43,351 bases of DNA from Bacillota bacterium (GTDB taxonomy: Bacteria; Bacillota; Sulfobacillia; Symbiobacteriales; Symbiobacteriaceae): positions 1-43,351 of the forward strand of contig JAMNXV010000016.1 of assembly GCA_023623185.1 (NCBI GenBank). Direction: 5' to 3'. Under the pieces are notes generated by a model, which saw nothing but the letters and a program-made list of their open reading frames with translations, searched no databases and was not told where the DNA came from. The position numbers and the translations under genes were made by a program. Each line of letters begins with the position of its first letter. The first letter of the stretch is position 1. Shown piece after piece: positions 1 through 8,191 of this stretch.

Positions 1-202
1 CCGCCACGAACTCCTCCAGCGAGCCGTGGATCACGGGCCCCGAACGGCCGCCCAGGCTTACCAGCTCGGACAGGTTTCGGCCGACCCCCTCCCGGGCGAC
101 CGCGCCCACCAGGCTGAACCCCGGCTCCTGGGCCAGGGCCCGGGCCAGAACCTGCCCCACCTTGCCCGTCGCACCTGCGAGCACTGCGCGAATCGGCTGC
201 AA
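1..202 (-). CDS. dapB: 4-hydroxy-tetrahydrodipicolinate reductase, N-terminal part (cut by window edge)
   Basis: Only the first 67 or so codons are present; the rest lies beyond position 1. The protein opens with a Rossmann dinucleotide-binding segment, AVLAGATGKVGQVLARAL, which is the GxxGxxG NAD(P)H-binding loop of DapB. DapB reduces the dihydrodipicolinate precursor in lysine and diaminopimelate synthesis in the cytoplasm. The start chosen is TTG at 202: it is preceded by AGAGGTGAG at a good distance, and an in-frame TGA lies just upstream. Dipicolinate/dap genes often follow pnp and the M16 peptidase gene in Bacillus-type genomes, which fits the position. Other NAD-binding reductases share this fold, so the call rests on the N-terminus plus context. 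Confidence 0.75.
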   Translation of the reverse strand, partial: MQPIRAVLAGATGKVGQVLARALAQEPGFSLVGAVAREGVGRNLSELVSLGGRSGPVIHGSLEEFVA

Positions 203-259
203 CCCTACTCACCTCTGTGTCGGAATGGCTGATAGGTAACACAAAACGGCTCGCGAACA

Positions 260-276
260 AAGCCCAACCGGGGCTT
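260..276 (-). terminator. Weak hairpin downstream of the chemotaxis operon
   Basis: A 6-bp stem AAGCCC/GGGCTT with a 5-nt loop lies between cheX and dapB and is followed on the minus strand by TGTTC. A second short palindrome, CCTGCCGGCAGG, followed by TATTTTAT, lies near 340-352. Either could end the che transcript. Neither has a convincing U-tract, so this is a weak candidate. Confidence 0.25.
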
Positions 277-356
277 GATCGCTAGCCGCTCCACTGGCTA
301 CGGTATGGTGACCGGCCCGTGCAGTGGTTATAAAATACCCCTGCCGGCAGGCCCTG

Positions 357-821
357 TCAATAAGTTTCCCGCAATGCCACATGGACGGTGATCGACCCCA
401 GTTGCGTCTCGAGGGGGATCACCAGTCGTTTGATGGCAAGCGTGGAAATGGCAGTGCCCTTGCCGATTACCACCGAAGGCGGGGCAATCTTGCAAGGGTA
501 GCCCGCGGCCTCGAGCTCGCCGGACGCGAGGCCGGTGATCACGTTGCCCAGTTCAGCCACCGCAGATTCGCACATCTCGTCGAACACGGGGACTTCCTCC
601 CCCGTCATCGCCTCGACCAGCTTCCGCCCGGTCTCCTCGGACATGCCGTAGAGGACCAGGCCCTGGGCGCGGCCGACCACGCCGATGAGCACCGTCACCT
701 CGTCCGATTCAAGGGGGGACTCTTCCAGACGCACCTGCCCCTGCACGACGTCAGTGCCTGCCTCGGTCTGCAATACCTGGCCGGCCGATACCAGGAAGGG
801 GTTGACAAACTCTGCCTTCAC
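357..821 (-). CDS. cheX: Chemotaxis phosphatase CheX
   Basis: This is a 154-residue protein of the CheC/CheX/FliY family, which dephosphorylates CheY-P. It has the single long active-site helix of CheX, with the ExxN signature at about E90-N93 in ESAVAELGNVITG, and a C-terminal strand-rich half that would support CheX-type dimerisation. The GTG at 821 is preferred because GGAAGGAA lies upstream at proper spacing. An upstream in-frame GTG at 845 would overlap that ribosome site and add 8 non-conserved residues. It is the last gene of the chemotaxis cluster, about 50 bases after cheR. Together with CheC it gives this organism two candidate CheY-P phosphatases. Confidence 0.85.
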   Translation of the reverse strand: MKAEFVNPFLVSAGQVLQTEAGTDVVQGQVRLEESPLESDEVTVLIGVVGRAQGLVLYGMSEETGRKLVEAMTGEEVPVFDEMCESAVAELGNVITGLASGELEAAGYPCKIAPPSVVIGKGTAISTLAIKRLVIPLETQLGSITVHVALRETY

Positions 822-870
822 GTACGCGTTCCTTCCCTTCTGCACTGATGGCGCTGCCTCATGTCTCCCT

Positions 871-1650
871 TCACTTTACCGCTCGGTAGAAGAAGGGCGA
901 AGCGCTGGCGTAGCCCAGTTCCCTGGCTTTCAGCAAACTCTCGGTTCCGCCTACGAACAGGATGCCACCCGGCTTCAGCGCGGCGTGGAACTTGCGGTAG
1001 AGCTCGTCTTTCGCCTCTTCGGTGAAATAGATCACCACGTTCCGGCAAAGAATGAGATCGAAATCCTTCGGGAAGGGGTCCGACAGCAGGTTGTGCTGCT
1101 CAAACCGCACCCGGGCCTTCAGCCGATCGGTGACGGCAAAGCCGTCTTCGACCGGGGTGAAGTACTTCGCCCTGCGCGCCGGCGAAACGTTCTTGATGTC
1201 CTTCTCCTGATAAATCCCGGCGCGGGCGACTTTCAGGATCTCCCCATCCAGGTCGGTGGCCCAGATCTGGTGCCGCCCGATCGGATCGAGCTCGTCGAGC
1301 AGCATGGCCACCGAGTAGGGCTCCGCGCCGTTGGCGCAGCCTGCGCTCCAGATTCGCAGTACAGGATTCCTTTTCAACAACTCCGGCAGAATGCCCTGCT
1401 TCAGTTCCTCGAACTTGTCGGGGTTACGCAGCCACTCCGACACGTTGATCGTCAGAAAGTCCTGGAACTCCTTCACCCGCGCCGGCGTCGTCTGCAGAAG
1501 CCGGGCGTAGGCGGCCAGGTCACTCACGCCGGCCCGCCGCATGATGGTCTGCAGCCGGCGCTCCATCTGTGTACCCTTATAACAGTCCAGGTCGATCCCG
1601 GTCAGCTGGAGCACGGTACGCTGAAAGACCGGGTAGCCCGGTAGATTCAC
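871..1650 (-). CDS. cheR: Chemotaxis protein-glutamate methyltransferase CheR
   Basis: CheR transfers methyl groups from S-adenosylmethionine to receptor glutamates during adaptation. The 259-residue product has the usual layout: an alpha-helical N-terminal domain with the arginine-rich Q-M-E-R-R-L segment near residues 29-33, then a SAM-binding Rossmann domain. The signature WSAGCANGAEPYS is at about 101-113, ATDLDGEIL follows, and LILCRNVVIYF is the late methyltransferase motif. The length is typical. It starts with GTG two bases after the cheB stop, so the two opposing enzymes of adaptation are tightly coupled. No receptor gene is visible in the window. Confidence 0.95.
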   Translation of the reverse strand: MNLPGYPVFQRTVLQLTGIDLDCYKGTQMERRLQTIMRRAGVSDLAAYARLLQTTPARVKEFQDFLTINVSEWLRNPDKFEELKQGILPELLKRNPVLRIWSAGCANGAEPYSVAMLLDELDPIGRHQIWATDLDGEILKVARAGIYQEKDIKNVSPARRAKYFTPVEDGFAVTDRLKARVRFEQHNLLSDPFPKDFDLILCRNVVIYFTEEAKDELYRKFHAALKPGGILFVGGTESLLKARELGYASASPFFYRAVK

Positions 1651-1652
1651 GA

Positions 1653-2741
1653 TTAACCCTCTCCCACAGCGCGCGTGATCGCATCGGCGATGCTTTGCAC
1701 GGGCAGCACCTCCCGGGCCGCCCCCATCTCCACCACAACCCTCGGCATACCATAGACGACACAGGTCGAGGCGTCCTCGGCGATGGTCCAGCCTCCGGCC
1801 TTGTTCAGCCGGGCCATGCCCTTTGCCCCGTCGTAGCCCATACCGGTGAGAATGACCCCCACCAGCCGCTCTTTCCAGATGGGCAATACGGAGTCGAAGG
1901 TCACATCCACCGCAGGGCGCACGCCGTGCACCGGCGGACCCTCGTCCAGGGCGATGCGCCCGTCGGCGTCGACGACCATGTGGTACCCGCCCGGGGCCAC
2001 CAGCACCTGGGCCGGACGGACCCGGTCGCCGGCCTGCGCTTCCTTGACCGCAATCGGAGACAGCTCGTCCAGCCGCTGGGCCAGCGACCGCGTGAACCCC
2101 GGCGGCATGTGCTGCACCACCAGCACCCCGGCCGGCAGGTCGCCGGGAAGCCGGGGGATGATCTGGTGCAGGGCGCCCGGTCCGCCGGTCGAACAGCCGA
2201 TCACCACCAGCCGGCGCGGGGGCCTGTCGCCCGCGGCCATCTGCCGGCGCAGTCCCGCCAGCGCCTGCATTTTCGCTTTCGGCGAAACCACAGGTGCAGC
2301 CGGCGCGGCGCTGCGCACGCGCGGCGTGGCCGAGGCGGCCGCCTTCACTTTCGCGACCAGTTCATCCCGGGTGACGTGCATGTTGAGCGAGATCGAGCCC
2401 GACGGCTTGGCCACGAAGTCGACCGCGCCGAGGGCCAGAGCCCGAATGGTGGCCTCCGCCCCTTCCTGGGTATGGCTCGAAACCATGACCACCGGCGTGG
2501 GCCGCCGAGCCATGATCTCCCTGAGCGTGCCGTAACCGTCGAGCCGGGGCATCTCAATGTCGAGCGTCACCACGTCAGGCTGCAGTTCCAGCACCTTTTC
2601 CAGACCGTCCTGCCCGTCGCGGGCGGTACCGACAACGGTGATCAGGGGATCGGACTCCAACAGCTCGGTCAGCACCTTACGCATGAAGGCGGAGTCGTCG
2701 ACCACCAGCGCGCGGATCGGACGCTGCACTCGCCCGCGCAT
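1653..2741 (-). CDS. cheB: Protein-glutamate methylesterase/deamidase CheB
   Basis: CheB removes methyl groups from receptor glutamates when activated by CheA phosphorylation. An N-terminal receiver domain (VVDDSAFMRKVL, phospho-acceptor D61 in TLDIEMPRLDG) is followed by a linker and the methylesterase domain. The catalytic triad is visible as S184 in IGCSTGG, H211 in VVQHMPPGF and D304 in GMGYDG. The reading frame is open to 2810, but the receiver fold begins at ATG 2741, five bases after the cheY stop. The longer version would overlap cheY by 65 bases with non-conserved sequence. The product is 362 residues, normal for the family. Confidence 0.95.
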   Translation of the reverse strand: MRGRVQRPIRALVVDDSAFMRKVLTELLESDPLITVVGTARDGQDGLEKVLELQPDVVTLDIEMPRLDGYGTLREIMARRPTPVVMVSSHTQEGAEATIRALALGAVDFVAKPSGSISLNMHVTRDELVAKVKAAASATPRVRSAAPAAPVVSPKAKMQALAGLRRQMAAGDRPPRRLVVIGCSTGGPGALHQIIPRLPGDLPAGVLVVQHMPPGFTRSLAQRLDELSPIAVKEAQAGDRVRPAQVLVAPGGYHMVVDADGRIALDEGPPVHGVRPAVDVTFDSVLPIWKERLVGVILTGMGYDGAKGMARLNKAGGWTIAEDASTCVVYGMPRVVVEMGAAREVLPVQSIADAITRAVGEG

Positions 2742-2745
2742 CTCG

Positions 2746-3105
2746 CTACTCGCCAACGAACTTCCTGACCGTAGCGAGGATCTTTTCGGGCTCAAAGGGC
2801 TTGACGACAAAGTCCTTCGCGCCCGCCTTGATGGCCTCGATGACCATCGTCTGCTGTCCGAGGGCAGAGACCATGACCACCTTGGCGTCGGGATCGATGT
2901 TCTTGATCTCCCTGGTCGCGGTGATGCCGTCCATCACCGGCATCGTGATGTCCATCAGGACCAGGTCAGGCTGGTAGCTCTGATACATGGCGATAGCCTC
3001 CTGGCCGTTCTCGGCCTCGGCCACCTCAAAACCATGCTCGGTGAGCAATTTCGAGCAACGCATCCGCATGAAGGCAGCGTCGTCGACCAACAGAATCTTG
3101 GGCAT
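2746..3105 (-). CDS. cheY: Chemotaxis response regulator CheY
   Basis: This is a stand-alone 119-residue receiver domain. All canonical residues are visible: the acidic pair D8-D9 in LLVDDAAFMR, phospho-acceptor D52 in LVLMDITMPVMDG, the serine of VMVSALG and the lysine of DFVVKPFEP. CheY-P binds the flagellar switch. In this cluster it would be phosphorylated by CheA and dephosphorylated by CheC or CheX. AGGAGG lies upstream of the ATG at normal spacing. It sits between cheD and cheB, so CheY rather than an output-domain regulator is the natural call. Confidence 0.95.
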   Translation of the reverse strand: MPKILLVDDAAFMRMRCSKLLTEHGFEVAEAENGQEAIAMYQSYQPDLVLMDITMPVMDGITATREIKNIDPDAKVVMVSALGQQTMVIEAIKAGAKDFVVKPFEPEKILATVRKFVGE

Positions 3106-3135
3106 TCGGTTCCCTCCTGCGCGTTTTGGGACCCT

Positions 3136-3633
3136 TTACAACTCGCGTTCGCCGCGCCCCACCGTGCTGACGAGTACCCGACCCGTCTCAATGTAGAGCT
3201 GGAGCGTGCGTCCGTAGGTCCCGCCCATGTCCTCGGCTACCAACTTAATCTGATGTCTGGCCAGTGCAGCCCGCACCGCCTCTGTATTGCGAGCCCCGAT
3301 ATCCAGCCTCGGGTTTGATCCGGCCAACCTCAGCATGCGGGCCCCTCCCGCTGCCTTGGCAATCAGGCGAGACCGTGAGGCGCCAGCGTCAACGAGCGCT
3401 GCCAGTGCCGCCTCAACCCCGGTATCCGCATATTTTCCAGGCGGCGCTTCCCGCCCTCTGCCCATACTGCTTTCCGGCAGCACCACGTGTACCATGGCCC
3501 CGACCCGGACGACCGGATCGTAGAGGGCCAGCCCCACACAGGATCCCAAACCATAGCAGACCAGTACTTGATCAGGCCTGTTCGCAACCTTCAGTTCCCC
3601 CAGACCCACCGCTTCCATCTGGCGACCGTTCAT
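3136..3633 (-). CDS. cheD: Chemoreceptor glutamine deamidase CheD
   Basis: CheD deamidates receptor glutamines and, in Bacillus-type systems, binds CheC and stimulates its phosphatase activity. The 165-residue protein carries the active-site motif YGLGSCVGLALYDP with C32 as nucleophile and H49 in GAMVHVVLPES. The C-terminal GGTYGRTLQLYIETG is also typical. Its ATG overlaps the cheC stop by four bases (ATGA), which suggests coupled translation of the two interacting partners. The length agrees with the family. Confidence 0.95.
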   Translation of the reverse strand: MNGRQMEAVGLGELKVANRPDQVLVCYGLGSCVGLALYDPVVRVGAMVHVVLPESSMGRGREAPPGKYADTGVEAALAALVDAGASRSRLIAKAAGGARMLRLAGSNPRLDIGARNTEAVRAALARHQIKLVAEDMGGTYGRTLQLYIETGRVLVSTVGRGEREL

Positions 3634-4226
3634 CGAATCGCCTCGAGGGTGGTGATGAGCCGGGCCATCGACTCTGTGGTGGGCATCAGCAGGAAGTGGC
3701 CCGGCACCGCGCCGTTGAAGGCGGTGGTGATGACCAGCGCCTCGTCGCCGGTCAGGAGCAGGTCGGTGGCGACCGTCTGCAGAATGGCCCCGGCCATGTC
3801 CTCAACCAGCAGCGGCGGCGTCGGCCTCACCTCCAGACCGGACCGATCCGCGATGGCGTTGATGAAGGCGGAACCGCAGATGTTACCCACCTCAGCCAGG
3901 GCCGACCGCCCCAGCTCGTCCAGCTTCCGGCACGTGCCGGCGGGATGGCCAAGCAGCAGATCCACCATCGCGCGCGCCTCATGCGGCTGGAAGAGCAGGA
4001 TCAAATGGCCCTGAAGCTCGCCTTCGATGCCAACGTAGACCGCGGTCACCACGGCGTCAGGGCCGCCTGCAACCCCGGGCAGATCCTTCAGGGGGAGGAA
4101 CGAAAGGTGCGGAGCATCGAGCCTGATCTCTCCCGTCGTCATCTTGGACAACGATCTTGAACTCTCCGCAAGGGCCTGGGTGACCATGTCCTCCAGGGCC
4201 TTCCACTGGCTGGGCTGCAGCTTCAT
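3630..4226 (-). CDS. cheC: CheY-P phosphatase CheC (N-terminal active site degenerate)
   Basis: This is a 198-residue CheC-family protein. The second catalytic helix is intact: SALAEVGNICGSAFINAI with E112 and N115 as the ExxN pair. The first helix, where classical CheC has another ExxN, reads LEDMVTQALAESSRSLSKM (residues 11-29) and lacks the pair: by position the glutamate is D13 and the asparagine T16. CheC normally dephosphorylates CheY-P and is stimulated by CheD, whose gene overlaps this one. The start ATG at 4226 is 12 bases after the cheA stop. The overall fold match is strong; the loss of one centre comes from reading the sequence by eye. Confidence 0.92.
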   Translation of the reverse strand: MKLQPSQWKALEDMVTQALAESSRSLSKMTTGEIRLDAPHLSFLPLKDLPGVAGGPDAVVTAVYVGIEGELQGHLILLFQPHEARAMVDLLLGHPAGTCRKLDELGRSALAEVGNICGSAFINAIADRSGLEVRPTPPLLVEDMAGAILQTVATDLLLTGDEALVITTAFNGAVPGHFLLMPTTESMARLITTLEAIR

Positions 4227-4237
4227 CTGCTGTCCCC

Positions 4238-6391
4238 CTACTGCGCCACGGTCTCCAGCCGTCCGGCCTCTCCCTGCACCGAGTCCACCAGGCTGGAAAC
4301 ATCGAGGATGATGGCCACGTCGCCGTCACCCATGATAGTGGCGCCCGAGATTCCGGGAATCTCCCCGATGAACCGGCCGAGGGGCTTGATCACCACGTCG
4401 CCCTCGCCGATGAGCGAGTCCACGACGAGGCCGATCTGCCGGCCCATGACGGCGACGATGACGACGAAGATCTCTTCCGGCTCCTCATACCCCTCTGGCC
4501 GCTGCAGGCCGAACGCCTCGGCCAGCCGCAGAAGGGGAATCACCTCACCCCGCTTCACGATGACCTCGCGCTGCCGCACGGTCTGAATCTCGCTGGTGGG
4601 AATACGGTCGGTCTCAACCACAGACCCCAGGGGGATGCAGTAGGTGGTGCCCACCAGCTCCACCTGCAGGGCCCGGATGATCGCCAGGGTGAGCGGCAGC
4701 TTCACCCGGAACTCGGTACCCTGGCCCACGGTGCTGCGGATCTCGACCGAGCCGTTGATTCGCTCGATGTTCTTCTGCACCACGTCGAGGCCGACGCCGC
4801 GTCCGGAGACTTCAGACACCTCCTGCTTGGTGGAGAAGCCCGGCGCCCATATGAGGTTCACCGCCTCCGGGTCGGAGAGCCGCCGGGCGGCCTCCTCGGA
4901 GATGATGCCCTTGCGCACCGCGCTGGCCCGGATCTTCTCCGGATCCACGCCCCGGCCGTCGTCGCGCACAGAGATGATGATGTGGTTCTCCTCGTGGAAG
5001 GCCTCCAGAATCACCGTGCCGGCCGCCGGCTTGCCCGCTGCCAGGCGCTCCTCCGCCGACTCGATGCCGTGGTCGACGGCGTTGCGGAGCAGGTGCATCA
5101 GCGGGTCGCCGATCTCCTCGATGACCGAGCGGTCCAGTTCGGTCTCCTCGCCCCGCACGATGAAGTTGATCTCCTTGCCCGCCTTGTGGGCGATATCGCG
5201 GATCATCCGCGGGAACTTCCTGAACAGGTTCTCGACCGGCAGCATCCGGGCCCGCTGAATCTCCTCCTGCAGGTTGCCCGTGAGCCGCCCCAGCTGTGCG
5301 AGCGCCGAGGACATGACCTGCGAGAGCTCATCGCCCTCCCGCTCGACCTCCAGACGGCTCAGCACCTGCTGCAGGCGGGTGCGCTCGATCACCAGCTCGC
5401 CGACGGTGTTCATGAGGTTGTCCAGCACCTCGACGTCCACCCGCACCGTGCGCAGGCCTGAGCGGGTCGTGCGCACCGGCCCGCCGCTGTTGCTCTCGGC
5501 GGGCGGCGCAGCCCCGGGCGCCGGCTGCGGAGCCCCGGTCGCCGCTTGCGCAGCCCCGCTCGCCGGCGGCGCCATCGCCGCGGCCGCGACCTCCTCAGCG
5601 GGGCCGGGCGTGGCCGCAGGCAGCGACGGCTGGTACGGTGCCAGGACCTGGATGGCGATCTCGGGGACCTCCCGGAGGACCTCGTGCACCTTCTCCACGC
5701 TCTCGCCGGTCACGAACAGGAGCTTCAGGTCTGCGCCGACCTGGTCGTTCTCCACTTCCTCCTGCGTCGGCACGGAGAGGACGATCTGGCCGATATCGGC
5801 CACCGCCAGCAGGGCCTGGAACGCCCGCACGGCAGGCATCGCCGCCTCCGGCGAGAGCGCGACCTGGGCCTGGTAGGCCTTCAGGCCCCGGGCCTGCGCC
5901 TGCTCGAGCTTCGCCTGCTGCTCGGGAGTGAGGGCGGGCAGGGCCACATCCCCTCCCGCCGGGGCGGGCGCCGCGGGTTCGGCCGAATCGGCCGTCCCCT
6001 CCAGCGCGGCCAGCTCACGCATGACCTCGTCGGTGTTGACGGCGGCAGGCTCGCCGGTCGCAATCTCGTCCTTGAAGATCTTCAGTACATCGAGGCAGCG
6101 GAAGAGCGTGTCCACCAGCGGCGTGGTGACGCTGACCTTCCCCTTCCGCAGCCGGTCCAGCACGTTCTCCATGGCGTGGGTCAGCTCGGCCATGCTCTGG
6201 TGCCCCAGGGTGGCGGACGAGCCCTTCAGCGTGTGCGCCGCCCGGAAGATGTCCTGGATGACCTCCGGGTCCGGATCCGACGCCTCGCTCTCCAGCCGGA
6301 GGATTCCGGCCTCCATCGCCTGGAGCAGCTCCTCGGCCTCGTCGAGAAAGACCCGAATATCTTCTGCGGTGATGTCAAAACCAGAGCCCAT
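4238..6391 (-). CDS. cheA: Chemotaxis histidine kinase CheA
   Basis: A 717-residue CheA with all five domains. P1 carries phospho-acceptor H53 in FRAAHTLKGSSATLG. P2, about residues 165-252, is the CheY/CheB-binding module. A proline/alanine-rich linker covers about 253-312. The P3 dimerisation helix begins at RTVRVDVEVLDNLMNTVGEL. The P4 ATPase shows LLRNAVDHGIE (N box), DDGRGVD (G1) and GRGVGLDVV (G2). P5 at the C-terminus is the CheW-like regulatory domain. The ATG at 6391 has AGGAGGGAT upstream with rather long spacing (about 11 bases). It is flanked by two cheW genes and cheC. Confidence 0.97.
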   Translation of the reverse strand: MGSGFDITAEDIRVFLDEAEELLQAMEAGILRLESEASDPDPEVIQDIFRAAHTLKGSSATLGHQSMAELTHAMENVLDRLRKGKVSVTTPLVDTLFRCLDVLKIFKDEIATGEPAAVNTDEVMRELAALEGTADSAEPAAPAPAGGDVALPALTPEQQAKLEQAQARGLKAYQAQVALSPEAAMPAVRAFQALLAVADIGQIVLSVPTQEEVENDQVGADLKLLFVTGESVEKVHEVLREVPEIAIQVLAPYQPSLPAATPGPAEEVAAAAMAPPASGAAQAATGAPQPAPGAAPPAESNSGGPVRTTRSGLRTVRVDVEVLDNLMNTVGELVIERTRLQQVLSRLEVEREGDELSQVMSSALAQLGRLTGNLQEEIQRARMLPVENLFRKFPRMIRDIAHKAGKEINFIVRGEETELDRSVIEEIGDPLMHLLRNAVDHGIESAEERLAAGKPAAGTVILEAFHEENHIIISVRDDGRGVDPEKIRASAVRKGIISEEAARRLSDPEAVNLIWAPGFSTKQEVSEVSGRGVGLDVVQKNIERINGSVEIRSTVGQGTEFRVKLPLTLAIIRALQVELVGTTYCIPLGSVVETDRIPTSEIQTVRQREVIVKRGEVIPLLRLAEAFGLQRPEGYEEPEEIFVVIVAVMGRQIGLVVDSLIGEGDVVIKPLGRFIGEIPGISGATIMGDGDVAIILDVSSLVDSVQGEAGRLETVAQ

Positions 6392-6464
6392 CTGTGGCTA
6401 TCCCTCCTGGGTGGGAGCAGGTCGGTCAGCCTCCGGCAGGCGGACCGCCGGCGTCATCATCGGT

Positions 6465-6938
6465 CTACTGAGCGACAGCTGTCTTGCGCTCCTCGCGCAT
6501 CAGGATCTGCCGCAGGTCGAGCAGGGTAATCAGGCGGTCGCCGACCTTGGCCACGCCGAGCACGTGCTCCCGGTCGAGCTGGGACAGCAGCGAGGACGGG
6601 GGCTCCACCGCATCCGCCGGTACCCGGGCCACCTCCTCCACCGAGTCCACCACCATGCCCACCTGGTCGCCGTCCACCTCACCGATGGCGATGCGCGTCG
6701 CCTTCGTCACCGCCCCTGCGGGCAGCCCGAGCCGGCGGCGCAGGTCGATGACCGGAATCACCCGCCCGCGCAGGTTGATCACACCCAGAACGTACTCGGG
6801 GGTCCGGGGCACGTAGGTCACCCGCTGAAGGGGCACGACCTCGCGGACAACGGCTATGTCGGCTCCATAATACTCGTTGTCCATCTGAAAGACAACGATC
6901 TGGCTGATCGCCTGCTGTTCACGCTGGTCCTGGACCAC
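6465..6938 (-). CDS. cheW: Chemotaxis coupling protein CheW (copy adjacent to cheA)
   Basis: CheW links receptors to the CheA kinase. The 157-residue product is a single CheW domain: IVVFQMDNEYYGADIAVVREV at the start, then YVLGVINLRGRVIPVIDLR, the core motif, and LIGE-type turns toward the end. It is 32 bases downstream of a second cheW and 73 bases upstream of cheA. It shares the domain with the upstream copy but the two are clearly diverged, so this is an old duplication rather than a recent repeat. Confidence 0.92.
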   Translation of the reverse strand: MVQDQREQQAISQIVVFQMDNEYYGADIAVVREVVPLQRVTYVPRTPEYVLGVINLRGRVIPVIDLRRRLGLPAGAVTKATRIAIGEVDGDQVGMVVDSVEEVARVPADAVEPPSSLLSQLDREHVLGVAKVGDRLITLLDLRQILMREERKTAVAQ

Positions 6939-6970
6939 CTGAAACCCTCCTCACGACTGATCAGGCGCCG

Positions 6971-7429
6971 CTACTGCAGAGCCGTCTCCAGCATCCGGGC
7001 CGGGCCAAGCACCACCACCAGGCGGTTCTCACCGAGCTGCAGAATGCCGTCGACCACGGCGTCGTTCAGCCCGCCGATGTTCACCAGCAGCGGCGAGGGC
7101 GGCGCGAGCCTTCCCGCGGCCACGCTCTCCACCGCCACCACGTCATCGACGATGAGCCCCGCACTCTGCCCGTCCATCTCCAGGATGATGATCCGGCGCT
7201 GCTCCTCGGCCCGATCGCTGACCAGGCCGAAGCGGCGGCTCAGATCCACCACGGGCAGCACTTCGCCGCGCACGGAGATGACCCCTTCCACGTAAGGCGG
7301 GGCCTCGGGTACCGGCGTCGGCGCCGTCCAGGTGATGATCTCCCGCACACCCGAGATCGGTAACGCGTACTCCTGGCCGCCGATGGTGAAGACGACCACC
7401 TGCTCATCTGCCGCCGTTACCCGTTCCAT
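6971..7429 (-). CDS. cheW: Second CheW-family coupling protein
   Basis: This is a 152-residue CheW domain protein with VVVFTIGGQEYALPISGVREI near the N-terminus and YVEGVISVRGEVLPVVDLSRR as the core motif. The ATG at 7429 has GGAGG seven bases upstream. It is the first gene of the chemotaxis cluster, and the 105 bases upstream hold the most AT-rich stretch of the area (about 7475-7490), where a promoter could lie, though no clear -35/-10 pair is seen. Two CheW paralogues may couple CheA to different receptor classes; this is inferred from other organisms with several CheWs. Confidence 0.92.
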   Translation of the reverse strand: MERVTAADEQVVVFTIGGQEYALPISGVREIITWTAPTPVPEAPPYVEGVISVRGEVLPVVDLSRRFGLVSDRAEEQRRIIILEMDGQSAGLIVDDVVAVESVAAGRLAPPSPLLVNIGGLNDAVVDGILQLGENRLVVVLGPARMLETALQ

Positions 7430-7534
7430 GGCTGTACCTCCGTTCGGTGCGCCCTACCGATGCGACACTACCATGACTAAAATATGTAAGCCTTCCTTCA
7501 ACACCATGGGAGCGAAATCCTGCTGCATACCGGA

Positions 7535-7729
7535 TCAGTTTGCCCGCTGGGGCCCGCCCGCCCCCCGCTCCCACCGGCTGCGGATGAGGGCCACCGCCAG
7601 CCGGTCGATCTCCTGGCTGATGGGCAGGAGGCCGCTCACCTGCCCCCGGGTCAGCGGCTCCTGCGCCGCCCGGTGCAGCCGCTGGCGCAGCTCCTCAATG
7701 CGTGCCCGGGTCTCACGCTCTGCCTCCAC
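7535..7729 (-). CDS. Spo0E-like aspartyl-phosphate phosphatase
   Basis: This is a 64-residue helical protein. Its key feature is SQEIDRLAVALI, with S38-Q39-E40-I41-D42 matching the SxxxD signature of Spo0E-family phosphatases. These remove phosphate from Spo0A-P and so delay sporulation. The N-terminal helix (EELRQRLHRA) matches the family's two-helix hairpin. It starts at GTG 7729 with GGGGGGAG upstream and lies 15 bases after the dut stop, just before the cheW-cheA operon. The protein is too short for certainty, but length, motif and likely sporulating host agree. Whether its target is Spo0A or a CheY-like receiver cannot be told from sequence. Confidence 0.72.
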   Translation of the reverse strand: MEAERETRARIEELRQRLHRAAQEPLTRGQVSGLLPISQEIDRLAVALIRSRWERGAGGPQRAN

Positions 7730-7744
7730 AACAGCTCCCCCCCA

Positions 7745-8191
7745 CTAAGTCCGCCCGGTCGACCCGATGCCGCCGACCCTCCGGCCCCCCGGCTGGTCGC
7801 CGGCCACGGTCAGGTAGTTCACGAAGATCCCCTGCGCCACACGCTCGCCCCGCGCGATGGTCACCGGCCCGTCGCCCAGGTTGACCAGCGCGACGAGGAT
7901 GTGCCCCTCGTTGTCGGGGTTGTCCGCGTAGTCGGCGTCGATGACCCCGATGCCGTTGGCCAGGGCGAGCCGACGCTTCACCGCGAGGCTGGAGCGCACG
8001 GCCAGCAGCAGAACCTCCCCCTCGCCCATGTACGCCTTCAGCCCGGTGGGCACCAGGGCCACCTGACCGGGCTCAACCGTAACCTCCTCTGCAGCCTCCA
8101 GGTCGTACCCCGCCGAGTGGCGGGTCTTGCGCTGGGGCAACCGCACACGGCCCTCGTACGCGCGTACAGGCGCAAAACGTCGCTCAGTCAT
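7745..8191 (-). CDS. dut: dUTP diphosphatase
   Basis: dUTPase hydrolyses dUTP to dUMP and pyrophosphate, keeping uracil out of DNA and supplying dTMP synthesis. The 148-residue protein shows the five trimeric dUTPase motifs in order: SAGYDLEA, the RSSL serine motif, GVIDADYAD with the catalytic aspartate, GERVAQGIF, and a C-terminal glycine-rich VGGIGSTGRT. The frame is open to 8272, but ATG 8191 overlaps the upstream peptidase stop (ATGACTGA), a coupling arrangement, and begins directly with the conserved domain. Confidence 0.93.
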   Translation of the reverse strand: MTERRFAPVRAYEGRVRLPQRKTRHSAGYDLEAAEEVTVEPGQVALVPTGLKAYMGEGEVLLLAVRSSLAVKRRLALANGIGVIDADYADNPDNEGHILVALVNLGDGPVTIARGERVAQGIFVNYLTVAGDQPGGRRVGGIGSTGRT

